From the NCBI RefSeq assembly GCF_014645895.1, contig NZ_BMMP01000006.1:62001-126000 (forward strand): a DNA stretch of 64,000 bases. Reading direction: 5' to 3'. Source of the stretch: Streptomyces daqingensis. Lineage in GTDB: Bacteria; Actinomycetota; Actinomycetes; Streptomycetales; Streptomycetaceae. Below are positions 51,927 to 61,087 of this stretch, piece after piece. The position numbers and the translations under genes are program-made. Each line of letters begins with the position of its first letter. The stretch's first letter is position 1. The notes beneath the pieces are model-generated. The model was not told where the DNA came from. It did not search any database and saw nothing but the letters and a program-made list of their open reading frames with translations.

Positions 51927-52112
51927 ATGGCCCACACCGACAACCGGCAGCGCCTGTGCCGCGACTGCGACGGCTTCCCCGTCGTCGCCATCGACACCGG
52001 CATGCGCCACCGCGACGGCTCCCGCGTCACCCTCCGCTCCCACTGCCCGGCCTGCAAGGGCACCGGCACCACGTCCCTCCCGGCTCGCCGGGCCGTGGAG
52101 GTGAACGCATGA
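51927..52112 (+). CDS. Small zinc-finger-like protein overlapping repSA
   Basis: A 61-residue protein from ATG 51927 (AGAAGGGACACCC upstream), with CRDCDG and CPACKGTG knuckles suggestive of a zinc ribbon of DnaJ type. It overlaps the replication initiator start by 4 bp (ATGA), so translation of the two is linked. Function unknown. Confidence 0.72.
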   Translation: MAHTDNRQRLCRDCDGFPVVAIDTGMRHRDGSRVTLRSHCPACKGTGTTSLPARRAVEVNA

Positions 52113-53494
52113 CCAACTCCGCCACGCTGGCGGGCCTGGACCCGATCACCCTCACCGACGCGCTGAGGGTGGCCGGGTCCTCCGGTTTCGACCGCTGGCA
52201 AGAACAAGTGCACCGCACCGGCGGCTGCGCCAACCCCATCCACCTCACCGGCTGGACCCTCACCAAGGACCGCACAACCGGCGAGACCCTGCACCACTAC
52301 TCCACCGAACACGAGCCCGGTGGCCGTCTCCGCGTCGCCTGCGGCAACCGCCGCGCCTCACGCTGCCCGGCCTGCGCATACACCTACGCAGGAGACACCT
52401 GGCACCTCATCCGCGCTGGACTCGCCGGAGACGACCGTCGCGACATCCCCGGCACCGTGCGGGACCACCCGCGCGTCTTCACCACCCTCACCGCACCCAG
52501 CTTCGGCCCCGTCCACAACCAGCCCGACTCCGGCCGCTGCCGATGCGGCACACGCCACGCCGCCGAGTCCGAGGTCCTCGGAACGCCGCTCGCCCGGGAG
52601 ACCTACGACTACGCCGGAGCGGTGCTGTTCAACAACCACGCCGGACAGCTGTGGGACCGCTTCGCCAAACGGCTCCGCCGCGAGATCGCCGCCCGCGCCG
52701 GCATCTCCCAGCGCGCTCTCAAGGAGGTCTGCCGCATCTCCTACGGCAAGGTCGCAGAGTTCCAGCGCCGGGGCGCCATCCACTTCCACGCCGTCATCCG
52801 CCTCGACGGACCCGACGCTCCCGAAGACCCGCCGCCGTCCTGGGCAACGCTCGAGCTGCTGACCGACGCCATCCGCTCAGCCGCCGCACACTCGTACACC
52901 ACCATCACTGTGCCCGCCGCAGGGGAACAACCTGCTCGCCCTCTGCGTTGGGGCACCCAGCTCGACGTACGGCCCATCAAGGCCTTCGGCGACGGCTCCG
53001 AACTCACCGAACAAGCCGTCGCCTCCTACGTCGCCAAGTACGCCACCAAAGCCGCAGAGACGACCGGAACCCTCGACCGCCGCATCGGCGAACTCGCAGA
53101 ACTCGACCGGCACGACCTGCCAGAGCACACCCGACAACTCATCCGGGCCTGCAAGAACCTCGACCCCGTGTACCCGGACCGACGGCTGTGGGCCTGGGCG
53201 CACATGCTCGGCTTCCGTGGCCACTTCTCCAGCAAATCCCGCCACTATTCAACGACGTTGGGCGCCCTCCGGCAGGCGCGAGCCGACTACCGCGCCGCCG
53301 AACAAGCCCAAGCCCTCGGCCTGGACGACATCGAGCCCGACACCGTGCTCGTCCTGGCCGACTGGCAGTACGCCGGACACGGCCACACCCCCGGCGAATC
53401 CGCACTCGCCGCCGGCATCGCCAACGACATCCGAACTCACCGCGAAACCGCGCGCGAAGCCCTGCGCGAACTCGAACGAGGTGGTGAGTGGTGA
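52109..53494 (+). CDS. Rolling-circle replication initiator (RepSA-like)
   Basis: Protein of 461 residues in the RepSA family. A zinc-like cluster (RASRCPACAYTYAGDTW) is followed by LKEVCRISYGKVAEFQRRGAIHFHAV, containing an HUH-type HFH, near residue 225, and ASYVAKYATKAAE, whose Tyr residues are candidates for the nicking nucleophile (about 306-312). It should nick and restart replication of the excised circle. ATG 52109 overlaps the previous stop. Its stop overlaps the excisionase start. Confidence 0.86.
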   Translation: MTNSATLAGLDPITLTDALRVAGSSGFDRWQEQVHRTGGCANPIHLTGWTLTKDRTTGETLHHYSTEHEPGGRLRVACGNRRASRCPACAYTYAGDTWHLIRAGLAGDDRRDIPGTVRDHPRVFTTLTAPSFGPVHNQPDSGRCRCGTRHAAESEVLGTPLARETYDYAGAVLFNNHAGQLWDRFAKRLRREIAARAGISQRALKEVCRISYGKVAEFQRRGAIHFHAVIRLDGPDAPEDPPPSWATLELLTDAIRSAAAHSYTTITVPAAGEQPARPLRWGTQLDVRPIKAFGDGSELTEQAVASYVAKYATKAAETTGTLDRRIGELAELDRHDLPEHTRQLIRACKNLDPVYPDRRLWAWAHMLGFRGHFSSKSRHYSTTLGALRQARADYRAAEQAQALGLDDIEPDTVLVLADWQYAGHGHTPGESALAAGIANDIRTHRETAREALRELERGGEW

Positions 53495-53688
53495 GCGTGC
53501 GTCGACTTCCTGAGCGCTACTTGACGCCCGTCGACCTGGCGGAGCTCCTCGGGATACCCGTCGAGACCGTCTACCAGTGGCGCCGCAAGCACACCGGTCC
53601 CCGCGGCTTCCGCGTCGGACGGCACCTCCGCTTCGACCCGGAAGACGTCCGCGCCTGGGTTGCCTCCCGGATGGAGGAGGCTGCCTGA
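53488..53688 (+). CDS. xis: Excisionase / MerR-like helix-turn-helix (Xis)
   Basis: A 66-residue protein with a single helix-turn-helix (LTPVDLAELLGIPVETVYQW) and RVGRHLRFDPEDVRAWV, the AlpA/Xis-like DNA-bending pattern that directs the integrase to excision. GTG 53488 and GTG 53491 are both possible behind GAGG. It overlaps repSA at its start and the integrase at its end (TGATG). Confidence 0.83.
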   Translation: MVSVRRLPERYLTPVDLAELLGIPVETVYQWRRKHTGPRGFRVGRHLRFDPEDVRAWVASRMEEAA

Positions 53689-54914
53689 TGGCCGGACACA
53701 TCCAAGACCGCTGGTACAAGGTCGAGCGGACGGCAGATGGCTCGACGACCAGAGTCAAGACGTCTCGTCACGGCTCGGGGATGCGCTATCGCGCCCGCTA
53801 CGTCGGCCCCGATGGTACGGAGAAGAGCAAGTCCTTCCCGGACCGGCAGAAGCGCCGCGCCGAGGAATGGCTGGCAGAGATCGAGGCCGACATGCTGCGG
53901 GGGCAATACGTCGACCCAAGAGCCGCCCGCGTCACCTTCCAGCAGTACGCCGAGCGCTGGCTTAAGGGCCTGACGACAGACCTTGCTACACGGATTTTGG
54001 TGGAGCGACACCTGCGGCTGCATGCACTCCCCCGGCTCGGATCGCGACCGCTCGGGTCGTTCCGCCCCGTGCATATCCGGGAGTTCGTAAGGGATCTGGA
54101 GGCCTCTCCGATCTCGGGGAGCTACGCCCGCAACGTGTACGCCAACGTGCGCGCGGTGCTGTCGGCCGCCGTTGATGACGGGTACCTCGCCCGGAACCCG
54201 TGCAGCGCGGGCTCCGTACGTCCGCCGACTGCCACTGTAGGCCGTGTGGTGCCCTGGCGCGCTGCCGACGTGCGTGCAGTGCGCGAAGCCTTGCCCGCCC
54301 GCTATCGGGCCATGGTCGATGTCGGGAGCGGTTGTGGTCTCCGGCAGGGCGAGATCGCGGGACTTGCCCTCTCCGCTGTGCACTTCGAGGACGACGCCCT
54401 TCGGGTCGACACGCAGGTCAAGCAGATTCGCGGGCAGGCGGTCTTCGCACCTCCAAAGGGAGGCAAGGAGCGAGACGTACCACTCCCGACCACTGTGGCC
54501 GCAGCACTAAAGCGGCACATCGAGCTGCATCCGCCCGTGCCGATCGAACTGCCCTGGAGGGCACCGGATGGGCCGCTCGTCCGTCGGGATCTGATCTTCA
54601 CCAACTCGGCCGGGGGCATCGTCTGGCGCAGCAACTTCAACGCCCTTGAGTGGAAGCGCGCACTCGCTGCCGCCGGACTCATCCCGACACCGGAGGAAGG
54701 GCAACGGCACGCCTCGGCTCGACAGCACGGCATGCACGCGTTGCGGCACTTCTACGCCTCGGTCCTCCTAGATGCAGGCGAAAGCGTAAAGGCCGTGAGC
54801 GAGTACCTGGGCCATGCCGACCCAGCTATGACGCTGCGGGTGTACGCCCACCTGACGCCGAGCAGCAAAGAGCGTGCTCGCCGAGCAATCGACGAGTTGT
54901 GGCACACGTCATAG
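53688..54914 (+). CDS. int: Tyrosine-family site-specific integrase
   Basis: Recombinase of 408 residues. It has an N-terminal arm-binding region (DRWYKVERTADGSTTRVK, RYRARYVGPDGTEKSKSF), a SAM-like core-binding domain, and a catalytic domain. The visible catalytic residues are Arg in SGCGLRQGE (near 217), HALRH (His-x-x-Arg block, near 349-353), the GHAD His (near 375) and Tyr in RVYAHL (near 386). All are intact, so it should be active. ATG 53688 shares one base with the xis stop. It sits 559 bp from attR, the usual AICE arrangement. Its target is the rlmN start region. Confidence 0.93.
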   Translation: MAGHIQDRWYKVERTADGSTTRVKTSRHGSGMRYRARYVGPDGTEKSKSFPDRQKRRAEEWLAEIEADMLRGQYVDPRAARVTFQQYAERWLKGLTTDLATRILVERHLRLHALPRLGSRPLGSFRPVHIREFVRDLEASPISGSYARNVYANVRAVLSAAVDDGYLARNPCSAGSVRPPTATVGRVVPWRAADVRAVREALPARYRAMVDVGSGCGLRQGEIAGLALSAVHFEDDALRVDTQVKQIRGQAVFAPPKGGKERDVPLPTTVAAALKRHIELHPPVPIELPWRAPDGPLVRRDLIFTNSAGGIVWRSNFNALEWKRALAAAGLIPTPEEGQRHASARQHGMHALRHFYASVLLDAGESVKAVSEYLGHADPAMTLRVYAHLTPSSKERARRAIDELWHTS

Positions 54915-55108
54915 TCGATGACGCACCCTTCACCGCGCCCTCGAAGTTCAGGGTGAGAGGCACCACCGACTCCATACCGAAGGCCAATCAAAGACAGAAA
55001 CCTTCAATTGCCTTGCGATGTGCAAGGGTGACGGCCCGAACAGTATCTATAATAGTGGAAGATGGGGCTGGAGACTTAAGAATCAGAGGCATCGCAGGGC
55101 CTCGGGTC

Positions 55109-55122
55109 CACTAACGTTAGTG
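55109..55122. repeat. 14-bp perfect palindrome near attR
   Basis: CACTAACGTTAGTG lies between int and the small membrane-protein gene, touching the hairpin at 55121. It could bind a dimeric protein; the partner is not known. Confidence 0.45.
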
Positions 55123-55155
55123 CCGCCCGCAGGCCGCGAAACCAGGCGGGCGGCA
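55121..55155 (+). terminator. 10-bp hairpin downstream of the integrase
   Basis: TGCCGCCCGC (55121-55130) pairs with GCGGGCGGCA (55146-55155). It is the best terminator candidate for the replication-integration operon. Confidence 0.55.
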
Positions 55156-55193
55156 GGCTCCAACTTCCTCTGAAAGCAGGTGCCATCACCACA

Positions 55194-55379
55194 ATGCATG
55201 ATCACCCTCAGCGAAGCCACCGTCAGATATCGCCCTGGGCGACGAGCCTCACCTACGTCAGCGCCCTATTGGCAGGGACGATCCTCATCGGCCTGCGAGC
55301 TGCCACCCCGATGGAAGCCGTCGGATACGTGACGCCGTTCCTCGTCATCTATGAGCGGGTGTTCGGCCGACCCTCGTAG
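55194..55379 (+). CDS. Small one-helix membrane protein
   Basis: A 61-residue frame with one hydrophobic stretch (SLTYVSALLAGTILIGLRA) and a second weaker one (VGYVTPFLVIYERVF). ATG 55194 has only a modest AGCAGG site. It is the last gene before attR. Function unknown; coding status moderately supported by codon third positions. Confidence 0.5.
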   Translation: MHDHPQRSHRQISPWATSLTYVSALLAGTILIGLRAATPMEAVGYVTPFLVIYERVFGRPS

Positions 55380-55417
55380 CCCCCACGGCCCCAGCACGGC
55401 CCACGGCCCACAAGACG

Positions 55418-55452
55418 GCCCCCTACTGGCAGAAAGAGCGCTGGTAGGGGGC
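55418..55452. terminator. 9-bp hairpin just inside attR
   Basis: GCCCCCTAC (55418-55426) and GTAGGGGGC (55444-55452), followed by TTTCT on the plus strand. It ends plus-strand transcription of the element and would also stop transcripts from the displaced rlmN promoter entering from the right. Confidence 0.75.
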
Positions 55453-55494
55453 TTTCTGATGCTCCGGAACGCTGAGTTCTCCGGGCTTCGGCAT
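55423..55494 (-). pseudogene. Displaced rlmN start fragment
   Basis: The native rlmN leader and first seven codons (MPKPGEL) now continue into element sequence as a 23-residue peptide (ending YQRSFCQ) and stop at 55423, inside the hairpin. It is the by-product of integration, not a functional gene. Confidence 0.8.
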
Positions 55495-55514
55495 AGCCGT
55501 ACCAGTGTCGCAGA
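55473..55514. repeat. Right attachment site (attR core)
   Basis: 42 bp identical to 43608-43649. To the right lies the chromosomal, original upstream region of rlmN. Confidence 0.93.
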
Positions 55515-55708
55515 CGGGTGACGGTGCCCCTGGCCACAGCGGGGTGGGGACGGTCACCATCGGGCATGGTCTGTCGGCACGGTCAGAGGGCTGAAAAGGG
55601 CAGGCGAGCGGTCGTCGAAGTCTGGTGAGGTGACCGAGAAGCGCCCGGGGGTCTCTGCCGGCGCTGCGGCTCGTGGAGCTGCTGAGCAAATTCAGGACGG
55701 GAGTACCC

Positions 55709-56176
55709 ATGCTGATCAGGCCGGCCGAAGCGGATGAGGCTGAGCTTCTGACCGAACTGGCGCTTCGCTCGAAGGCGTACTGGGGTTACGACAACGCCTT
55801 CATGGCCGCATGCAGGGAGGAGCTGACGGTCCGCCCTGACGAGGTGGCACAGCGGCGGATCATCGTCGCTGAGCACGATGGTGTCGTAGTCGGTTTCGCA
55901 TCCCTGGACGGGGACCCCCCGAAGGGCGCCGTGGGCATGATGTTCGTCGACCCGGAGTGCATCGGGCGAGGCGTCGGCCGTCTGCTTCTGGAGCGGATCC
56001 TCGCCGCCGCGCGACGCACCGGATTCCTGCTCCTGGCCATCGACGCGGATCCGAACGCCGAGGACTTCTACCTTGCGATGGGCGCAGTGCGGGTGGGGAC
56101 TGCGCCGTCGGGGTCGATTCCCGGACGGGTCCTGCCCCTGTTGGAGCTCGCTGTGGACGAACCGACCACCACGTAA
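55709..56176 (+). CDS. GNAT-family acetyltransferase
   Basis: Chromosomal N-acetyltransferase-like protein of 155 residues. The GNAT core is GAVGMMFVDPECIGRGVGRLLLERIL, with the R/Q-x-x-G-x-G loop, and LLAIDADPNAEDFYLAMGAVRVG. ATG 55709 follows GGGAG. It reads towards cdsA and ends 47 bp from its stop. Substrate not predictable. Unrelated in sequence to the GNAT gene on the element. Confidence 0.82.
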   Translation: MLIRPAEADEAELLTELALRSKAYWGYDNAFMAACREELTVRPDEVAQRRIIVAEHDGVVVGFASLDGDPPKGAVGMMFVDPECIGRGVGRLLLERILAAARRTGFLLLAIDADPNAEDFYLAMGAVRVGTAPSGSIPGRVLPLLELAVDEPTTT

Positions 56177-56223
56177 GCGAACGCCTCCGCCATGCGCGAC
56201 GAAAGCACGAGCGGTCGTGAATG

Positions 56224-57411
56224 TCAGCCGTTGCCCACGAAGATCACGAAGAGCAGCCAGACGACCGGTGCCGTCGGCAGCAGCGAGTCCAGGCGGTCCA
56301 TGATGCCGCCGTGCCCCGGCAGCAGAGTCCCCATGTCCTTGATTCCGAGGTCACGCTTGATCATGGACTCGCCGAGATCGCCCAGCGTGGCGCTGACGGC
56401 GACCACCAGCCCCAGCAGGAGGCCCTGCCACCAGCTGCCGTCCTCGATCAGGAACTGCATGCACAGCGCGCCCGCCGCCATGGCGAAGGCGATTGCTCCG
56501 CCCAGCCCTTCGCGCGTCTTGCCGGGACTGATGCTGGGGGCGAGTTTGTGCGTACCGAACCGCCATCCCACGGCGTACGCGCCCGTGTCGCTGACGACCG
56601 TCAGCAGCAGGAACGTCAGTACCCGCCACGGCCCGTCCTCAGCGGCGAGCATCAGCGCGACGAAAGTGGCCAGGAAGGGCACGTAGAAGGCGGCGAAGAC
56701 GGCTGCCGTCACGTCCCGCAGATACTCGTGCGGCGACTCCGTCATGCGCCAGACGAGGACGGCGAGGGAGGTGAGGGCCATGGCGATCCATGCGCCCTCC
56801 GGGCCCCGTACGTAACCCGCGATGACCATCGCGGCGCCGCCCACCGCGAGAGGCACCAGAGGAGCCCGGATCTCCTTGCGCTCGGTGAGCCGAGAGGTGA
56901 GCTCCCACAGTCCGACGACGACGGCGACCACGATGACGCCGAGGAACACCGGCTTGTAGAAGAACAGCGAGACGAGGATGACGGCGCCCAGGCTGACGCC
57001 GACCCCTATGGCGGCGCGCAGGTCGCGGCCGGCACGCTTCTTGCCTCCCATGGGGGCGGGCCCAGGGTCGGAGGACTCCGAGGCGGGGCGCTGTCCGTAC
57101 GGTTCGCTTCTGTCGCTGCCGCCACCAGCACCGGCGCCGCCGGAGGACGATGCGGCCCCGCCGGCTCCGCCAGAGCCGTGGGAACCGCCTGGGCCGGATC
57201 TGCCGTGGCCATAACCTCTGCCGTGACCACCCGGGTCGGAGACGATAGGCATGGGCCGAGTCTGCGACACACCACCGCTCTCTTGCGCGGAAGCGCTACC
57301 CGGGCCGTGCGGAAAGGCTCCTCCCGCAACGCCGCCCGGGACGCTTCCCTGACCGGGTGCTCCCCGGAAACCTGCGCGGGGCGGCGGGGCTCCCCAGGAT
57401 GAGTCGTTCAC
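56224..57411 (-). CDS. cdsA: Phosphatidate cytidylyltransferase
   Basis: Membrane enzyme of 395 residues making CDP-diacylglycerol from CTP and phosphatidate, for phospholipid synthesis. The signature is complete: KRDLGIKDMG followed by LLPGHGGIMDRLDS. About eight membrane segments follow an unusual N-terminal Gly/Ser/Pro-rich tail of about 125 residues, probably disordered and common in Streptomyces CdsA. It lies downstream of frr (52-bp gap) in the conserved block. Confidence 0.94.
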   Translation of the reverse strand: MNDSSWGAPPPRAGFRGAPGQGSVPGGVAGGAFPHGPGSASAQESGGVSQTRPMPIVSDPGGHGRGYGHGRSGPGGSHGSGGAGGAASSSGGAGAGGGSDRSEPYGQRPASESSDPGPAPMGGKKRAGRDLRAAIGVGVSLGAVILVSLFFYKPVFLGVIVVAVVVGLWELTSRLTERKEIRAPLVPLAVGGAAMVIAGYVRGPEGAWIAMALTSLAVLVWRMTESPHEYLRDVTAAVFAAFYVPFLATFVALMLAAEDGPWRVLTFLLLTVVSDTGAYAVGWRFGTHKLAPSISPGKTREGLGGAIAFAMAAGALCMQFLIEDGSWWQGLLLGLVVAVSATLGDLGESMIKRDLGIKDMGTLLPGHGGIMDRLDSLLPTAPVVWLLFVIFVGNG

Positions 57412-57463
57412 AGATTGCAGCCTCAGACCTCGGACGGATCACGGACACACCGACGGGTGACGT

Positions 57464-58021
57464 TCAGACCTCGAGCAGCTCGGCTTCCTTGTGCTTGAGC
57501 AGCTCGTCCACCTGGGTCACGTACTTGGCGGTGGTGTCGTCGAGTTCCTTCTCCGCACGGCGGCCTTCGTCCTCACCGACGTCGCCGTCCTTGATGGCCT
57601 TGTCGATAGCCTCTTTGGCCTTGCGCCGGATGCTGCGGATCGAGATCTTCGCGTCCTCGCCCTTGTTCTTGGCGACCTTGATGTACTCCTTGCGGCGTTC
57701 CTCGGTCAGCTCGGGGAACGTCACCCGGATGATGTTGCCGTCGTTCGACGGATTGACGCCCAGGTCGGAGTCCCGGATCGCCTGCTCGATGTTGCGCAGG
57801 GAGCTCTTGTCGAACGGCGTGACCACCGCCATCCGCGGCTCCGGCACCGAGAACGACGCGAGCTGGTTGATCGGGGTCATGGTCCCGTAGTACTCGGCCA
57901 CGATCTTGTTGAACATCGCCGGGTGGGCCCGGCCGGTGCGGATCGCCGCGAAGTCCTCCTTGGCGACCACGACCGCCTTCTCCATCTTCTCCTCGGCTTC
58001 GAGGAGGGTCTCTTCGATCAC
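57464..58021 (-). CDS. frr: Ribosome recycling factor
   Basis: 185 residues, the normal RRF length, freeing ribosomes after termination with EF-G. Recognisable blocks are [42 protein letters not shown] and [23 protein letters not shown] 58021 is chosen because AGGAG lies six bases upstream; GTG 58024 is possible. It is followed by cdsA and preceded by pyrH. Confidence 0.96.
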   Translation of the reverse strand: MIEETLLEAEEKMEKAVVVAKEDFAAIRTGRAHPAMFNKIVAEYYGTMTPINQLASFSVPEPRMAVVTPFDKSSLRNIEQAIRDSDLGVNPSNDGNIIRVTFPELTEERRKEYIKVAKNKGEDAKISIRSIRRKAKEAIDKAIKDGDVGEDEGRRAEKELDDTTAKYVTQVDELLKHKEAELLEV

Positions 58022-58180
58022 CACGTGCTCCTGATTCGGTGAATGAGCTCTGCGGATAAGCCCTGTGTCCTGCACGGTGTCCGACCGGCAGGTGGTTGTC
58101 CATCCCCGTACAGGACCGTTGCCACGGCGCCGAGTTGCCGAAGACGCCGAGTATGCAACGCGGTCCGCGGGGGACGAACG

Positions 58181-58948
58181 TCAGCCCCTCGTACCCTGGT
58201 TGCTCACCAGGGTGCCGATCTTCTCACCCTTCACGGCCCTCGCGATATTGCCCTCGGCGAGAAGCTCGAAGACGAGGATCGGCAGTTTGTTGTCACGGCA
58301 GAGAGTGACGGCCGTGGCGTCGGCGACCTTCAGATCTCGGGTGATGACTTCGCCGTACTCGAGGGCGTCGAACTTCACCGCATCGGGGTTCTTCGCGGGG
58401 TCGGAGTCGTAGACGCCGTCGACGCCGTTCTTACCCATGAGCAGGGCCTCGGCGTGGATCTCCAGCGCACGCTGTGCGGCGGTCGTGTCCGTTGAGAAGT
58501 ACGGCATGCCCATGCCGGCGCCGAAGATGACGACGCGGCCCTTCTCCAGATGCCGCACCGCCCGCAGCGGGATGTACGGCTCAGCGACCTGGCCCATCGT
58601 GATGGCCGTCTGGACGCGGGAGTCGATCCCCTCCTTCTCCAGGAAGTCCTGGAGGGCGAGGCAGTTCATGACCGTCCCCAGCATGCCCATGTAGTCGGAC
58701 CGCGCGCGGTCCATCCCCCGCTGCTGCAGCTCGGCGCCGCGGAAGAAGTTGCCGCCGCCGATGACGACCGCGAGCTCGGCGCCGTCACGTACGACAGACG
58801 CGATCTCGTGCGCCATCTTGTGCACGACGTCGGGGTCGACTCCGAGCCCCCCGCCGCCGGCGAACGCCTCGCCGGAAAGCTTCAGCAGGAAGCGTTTTCG
58901 GCCTTCTCGGCCCCTGCCTGTGCCGTTGCTGTCGCTGTCCTTACCCAT
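58181..58948 (-). CDS. pyrH: UMP kinase
   Basis: Phosphorylates UMP to UDP. 255 residues with amino-acid-kinase-fold blocks [55 protein letters not shown] and [19 protein letters not shown] 58948 follows GAGGAG. It is the third gene of the rpsB-tsf-pyrH-frr-cdsA block, but a long hairpin separates it from tsf. Confidence 0.96.
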   Translation of the reverse strand: MGKDSDSNGTGRGREGRKRFLLKLSGEAFAGGGGLGVDPDVVHKMAHEIASVVRDGAELAVVIGGGNFFRGAELQQRGMDRARSDYMGMLGTVMNCLALQDFLEKEGIDSRVQTAITMGQVAEPYIPLRAVRHLEKGRVVIFGAGMGMPYFSTDTTAAQRALEIHAEALLMGKNGVDGVYDSDPAKNPDAVKFDALEYGEVITRDLKVADATAVTLCRDNKLPILVFELLAEGNIARAVKGEKIGTLVSNQGTRG

Positions 58949-58972
58949 GCGTACTCCTCGTGCACATACGAA

Positions 58973-59023
58973 GGAGGCCACTGCCGTCGGATCCTCGCGG
59001 TCCTCGATGCGGCAATGGCCTCC
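58973..59023 (-). terminator. 14-bp hairpin between tsf and pyrH
   Basis: 58973-58986 pairs with 59010-59023 (one G-U pair). It lies 25 nt upstream of the pyrH start, so it may be a terminator of rpsB-tsf, a partial attenuator, or a leader hairpin of pyrH. Confidence 0.65.
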
Positions 59024-59119
59024 TCGTCACAACTGCCCTGTTCCCGACCTTAGCGGGCGCATGCCGGATACGTGGCCCGGTGGTCCATGCGACCGGCATG
59101 CATTCGGAAGGTGGGAGTG

Positions 59120-59956
59120 TCAGGCGCCGACGCGGAAGCGGGCGAAGTGCTTCAGCGTGACCCCGGCCTCGTCCAGAACCTTCTGGACGCTCTTCTTGTT
59201 GTCCTTCGCGAAGGGCTGGTCGAGCAGGGTGTTCTCCTTGAAGAACCCGTTGACACGGCCCTCGACGATCTTGGGCAGCGCCTGCTCGGGCTTGCCCTCC
59301 TCGCGCGCGGTCTCCTCGGCGATGCGGCGCTCGTTCTCCACCGTCTCGGCGGGGACTTCCTCACGGGTGAGGAACTTGGGGGCGAAGGCGGCGATGTGCT
59401 GCGCGACGTCCTTGGCGATCTCCGCGTTCTCCTTGTCCAGCTGCACCAGGACACCGACCTGCGGGGGCAGGTCTGGGCTCGTGCGGTGCAGGTAGGAGGC
59501 GACGAAGTCGCCGGAGTACTGGGCGAAGCGGTCCAGGACGATCTTCTCGCCGAGGTTGGCGTTGGCCTCGTCCACGTACGCCTGCACGGTCTTGCCGGGC
59601 TCGATCTCCGACGCGAGCAGCGCCGGAGTGTCGGCCGGAGAGCTGGCTGAGATGTGCGCGGCGACGGCGTCGGCCACAGCGAGGAACTTCTCGCCCTTCG
59701 CCACGAAGTCCGTCTCGCACTTCAGCTCGACGAGCACGCCGGAGCTGTTGTCGTCCGCGATCCGGGCCACGACAGCGCCGTTCGACGCGGTGCGGCTCTC
59801 GCGCTTGGCGACGCCCTTCTGGCCCTTGACGCGCAGGATCTCGACAGCCTTGTCGACGCTGCCCTCAGCCTCGTCCAGCGCCTTCTTGCAGTCCATCATG
59901 CCGGCGCCCGTGAGCTCGCGGAGCTTCTTGACGTCGGCGGCGGTGTAGTTCGCCAT
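59120..59956 (-). CDS. tsf: Elongation factor Ts
   Basis: Nucleotide exchange factor for EF-Tu, 278 residues. The N-terminal UBA-like domain ([41 protein letters not shown]) and the core motif [17 protein letters not shown] are clear. ATG 59956 follows AGAAGGAAAC. Second gene of the rpsB block, 210 bp after rpsB. Confidence 0.96.
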   Translation of the reverse strand: MANYTAADVKKLRELTGAGMMDCKKALDEAEGSVDKAVEILRVKGQKGVAKRESRTASNGAVVARIADDNSSGVLVELKCETDFVAKGEKFLAVADAVAAHISASSPADTPALLASEIEPGKTVQAYVDEANANLGEKIVLDRFAQYSGDFVASYLHRTSPDLPPQVGVLVQLDKENAEIAKDVAQHIAAFAPKFLTREEVPAETVENERRIAEETAREEGKPEQALPKIVEGRVNGFFKENTLLDQPFAKDNKKSVQKVLDEAGVTLKHFARFRVGA

Positions 59957-60125
59957 TGTGGGTTTCCTTCTGTGACCAGGCCCCGTGCCGCGCTCGGCGC
60001 AGTTGCGGGGCTCGTCCGTCTTGAGGTCTGTTCCGGCCGGTTGAGACACCTGCGCCCGGCGCGGGGCGAGGCGGAGTCGCAAGCTGTGCGTCTCTCCTCA
60101 TGAGGCCGTCAGGGCCGGCGCACGA

Positions 60126-60159
60126 GGGTGGCGGCGAAGGGATGCCTTCGCCGCCACCC
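60126..60159 (-). terminator. 15-bp hairpin directly after rpsB
   Basis: Stem 60126-60140 with 60145-60159, 4-nt loop, seven nucleotides past the rpsB stop. Possible attenuator giving more S2 than EF-Ts mRNA. Confidence 0.7.
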
Positions 60160-60166
60160 CGTGGCG

Positions 60167-61087
60167 TCAAGCCTTCTCGGCAGCCTGCGGCTCGGCGGCT
60201 TCCTCCGCGGCCGGCTTCTCCTCGGCCTTGGCCTCGGAGTCGGCGGCGGGCTTGGCCTCAGCCGGGGCCTCGGCGGCCTTCGCCTGGGCGTCGGCCTTCT
60301 CGCCCTTTTCGCCCTTCTCGCCCTCGAGGAGCTCGCGCTCCCACTCGGCCAGCGGCTCGGCGGCCTTGTCGCCGCCCTTGGCCGCCTCGGCGGCGCCGGA
60401 ACGGGCGATGAGGCCCTCGGCGGCAGCGTCGGCGATCACACGGGTGAGCAGGGTGACGGAGCGGATCGCGTCGTCGTTGCCCGGGATCTTGTAGTCGACC
60501 TCGTCGGGGTCGCAGTTGGTGTCCAGGATCGCGACGACCGGGATGTTGAGCTTCCGGGCCTCGCCGACCGCGATGTGCTCCTTCTTGGTGTCCACGATCC
60601 AGACGGCGCTGGGCACCTTCTGCATCTCGCGGATACCGCCGAGCGTCTTCTCCAGCTTCGCCTTCTCGCGGGAGAGGACCAGGAGCTCCTTCTTGGTGAG
60701 GCCGGAGGCGGCCACGTCCTCGAAGTCGATCTGCTCCAGCTCCTTGAGGCGCTGCAGCCGCTTGTAGACGGTCGAGAAGTTCGTCAGCATGCCGCCGAGC
60801 CAGCGCTGGTTCACGTAGGGCATGCCCACGCGCGTGGCCTGCTCGGCGATGGCCTCCTGGGCCTGCTTCTTCGTGCCGACGAACATGATGGAGCCGCCGT
60901 GCGCGACGGTCTCCTTGACGAACTCGTAGGCGCGGTCGATGTACGACAGCGACTGGAGCAGGTCGATGATGTAAATGCCGTTGCGCTCAGTGAAAATGAA
61001 ACGCTTCATCTTCGGGTTCCAGCGGCGGGTCTGGTGCCCGAAGTGGACGCCGCTCTCCAGCAGCTCCCGCATCGTGACGACGGCCAT
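60167..61087 (-). CDS. rpsB: Ribosomal protein S2 with Ala/Glu/Lys-rich tail
   Basis: Small-subunit protein uS2, 306 residues. The core ([71 protein letters not shown]) is typical. The last 60 residues form an acidic, Ala/Glu/Lys-rich extension, usual in Streptomyces. ATG 61087 with GAGGAGAAC upstream. Leads the conserved translation block. Confidence 0.97.
   Translation of the reverse strand: MAVVTMRELLESGVHFGHQTRRWNPKMKRFIFTERNGIYIIDLLQSLSYIDRAYEFVKETVAHGGSIMFVGTKKQAQEAIAEQATRVGMPYVNQRWLGGMLTNFSTVYKRLQRLKELEQIDFEDVAASGLTKKELLVLSREKAKLEKTLGGIREMQKVPSAVWIVDTKKEHIAVGEARKLNIPVVAILDTNCDPDEVDYKIPGNDDAIRSVTLLTRVIADAAAEGLIARSGAAEAAKGGDKAAEPLAEWERELLEGEKGEKGEKADAQAKAAEAPAEAKPAADSEAKAEEKPAAEEAAEPQAAEKA

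Larger units (their letters stand above)
43608..55514. mobile_element. pSAM2-like integrative and conjugative element (AICE) integrated in rlmN
   Basis: About 11.9 kb between two identical 42-bp repeats. Gene content in order is a low-GC cargo block, a GNAT protein, a KorSA-like GntR repressor, a transfer operon with an FtsK-type translocase and Spd-like proteins, a RepSA-type rolling-circle initiator, an excisionase and a tyrosine integrase next to the right end. That is the canonical pSAM2/SLP1-class arrangement and all core modules look intact, so the element may still excise, replicate and transfer. It is unusual in using the 5' end of a protein gene rather than a tRNA 3' end. Confidence 0.93.
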
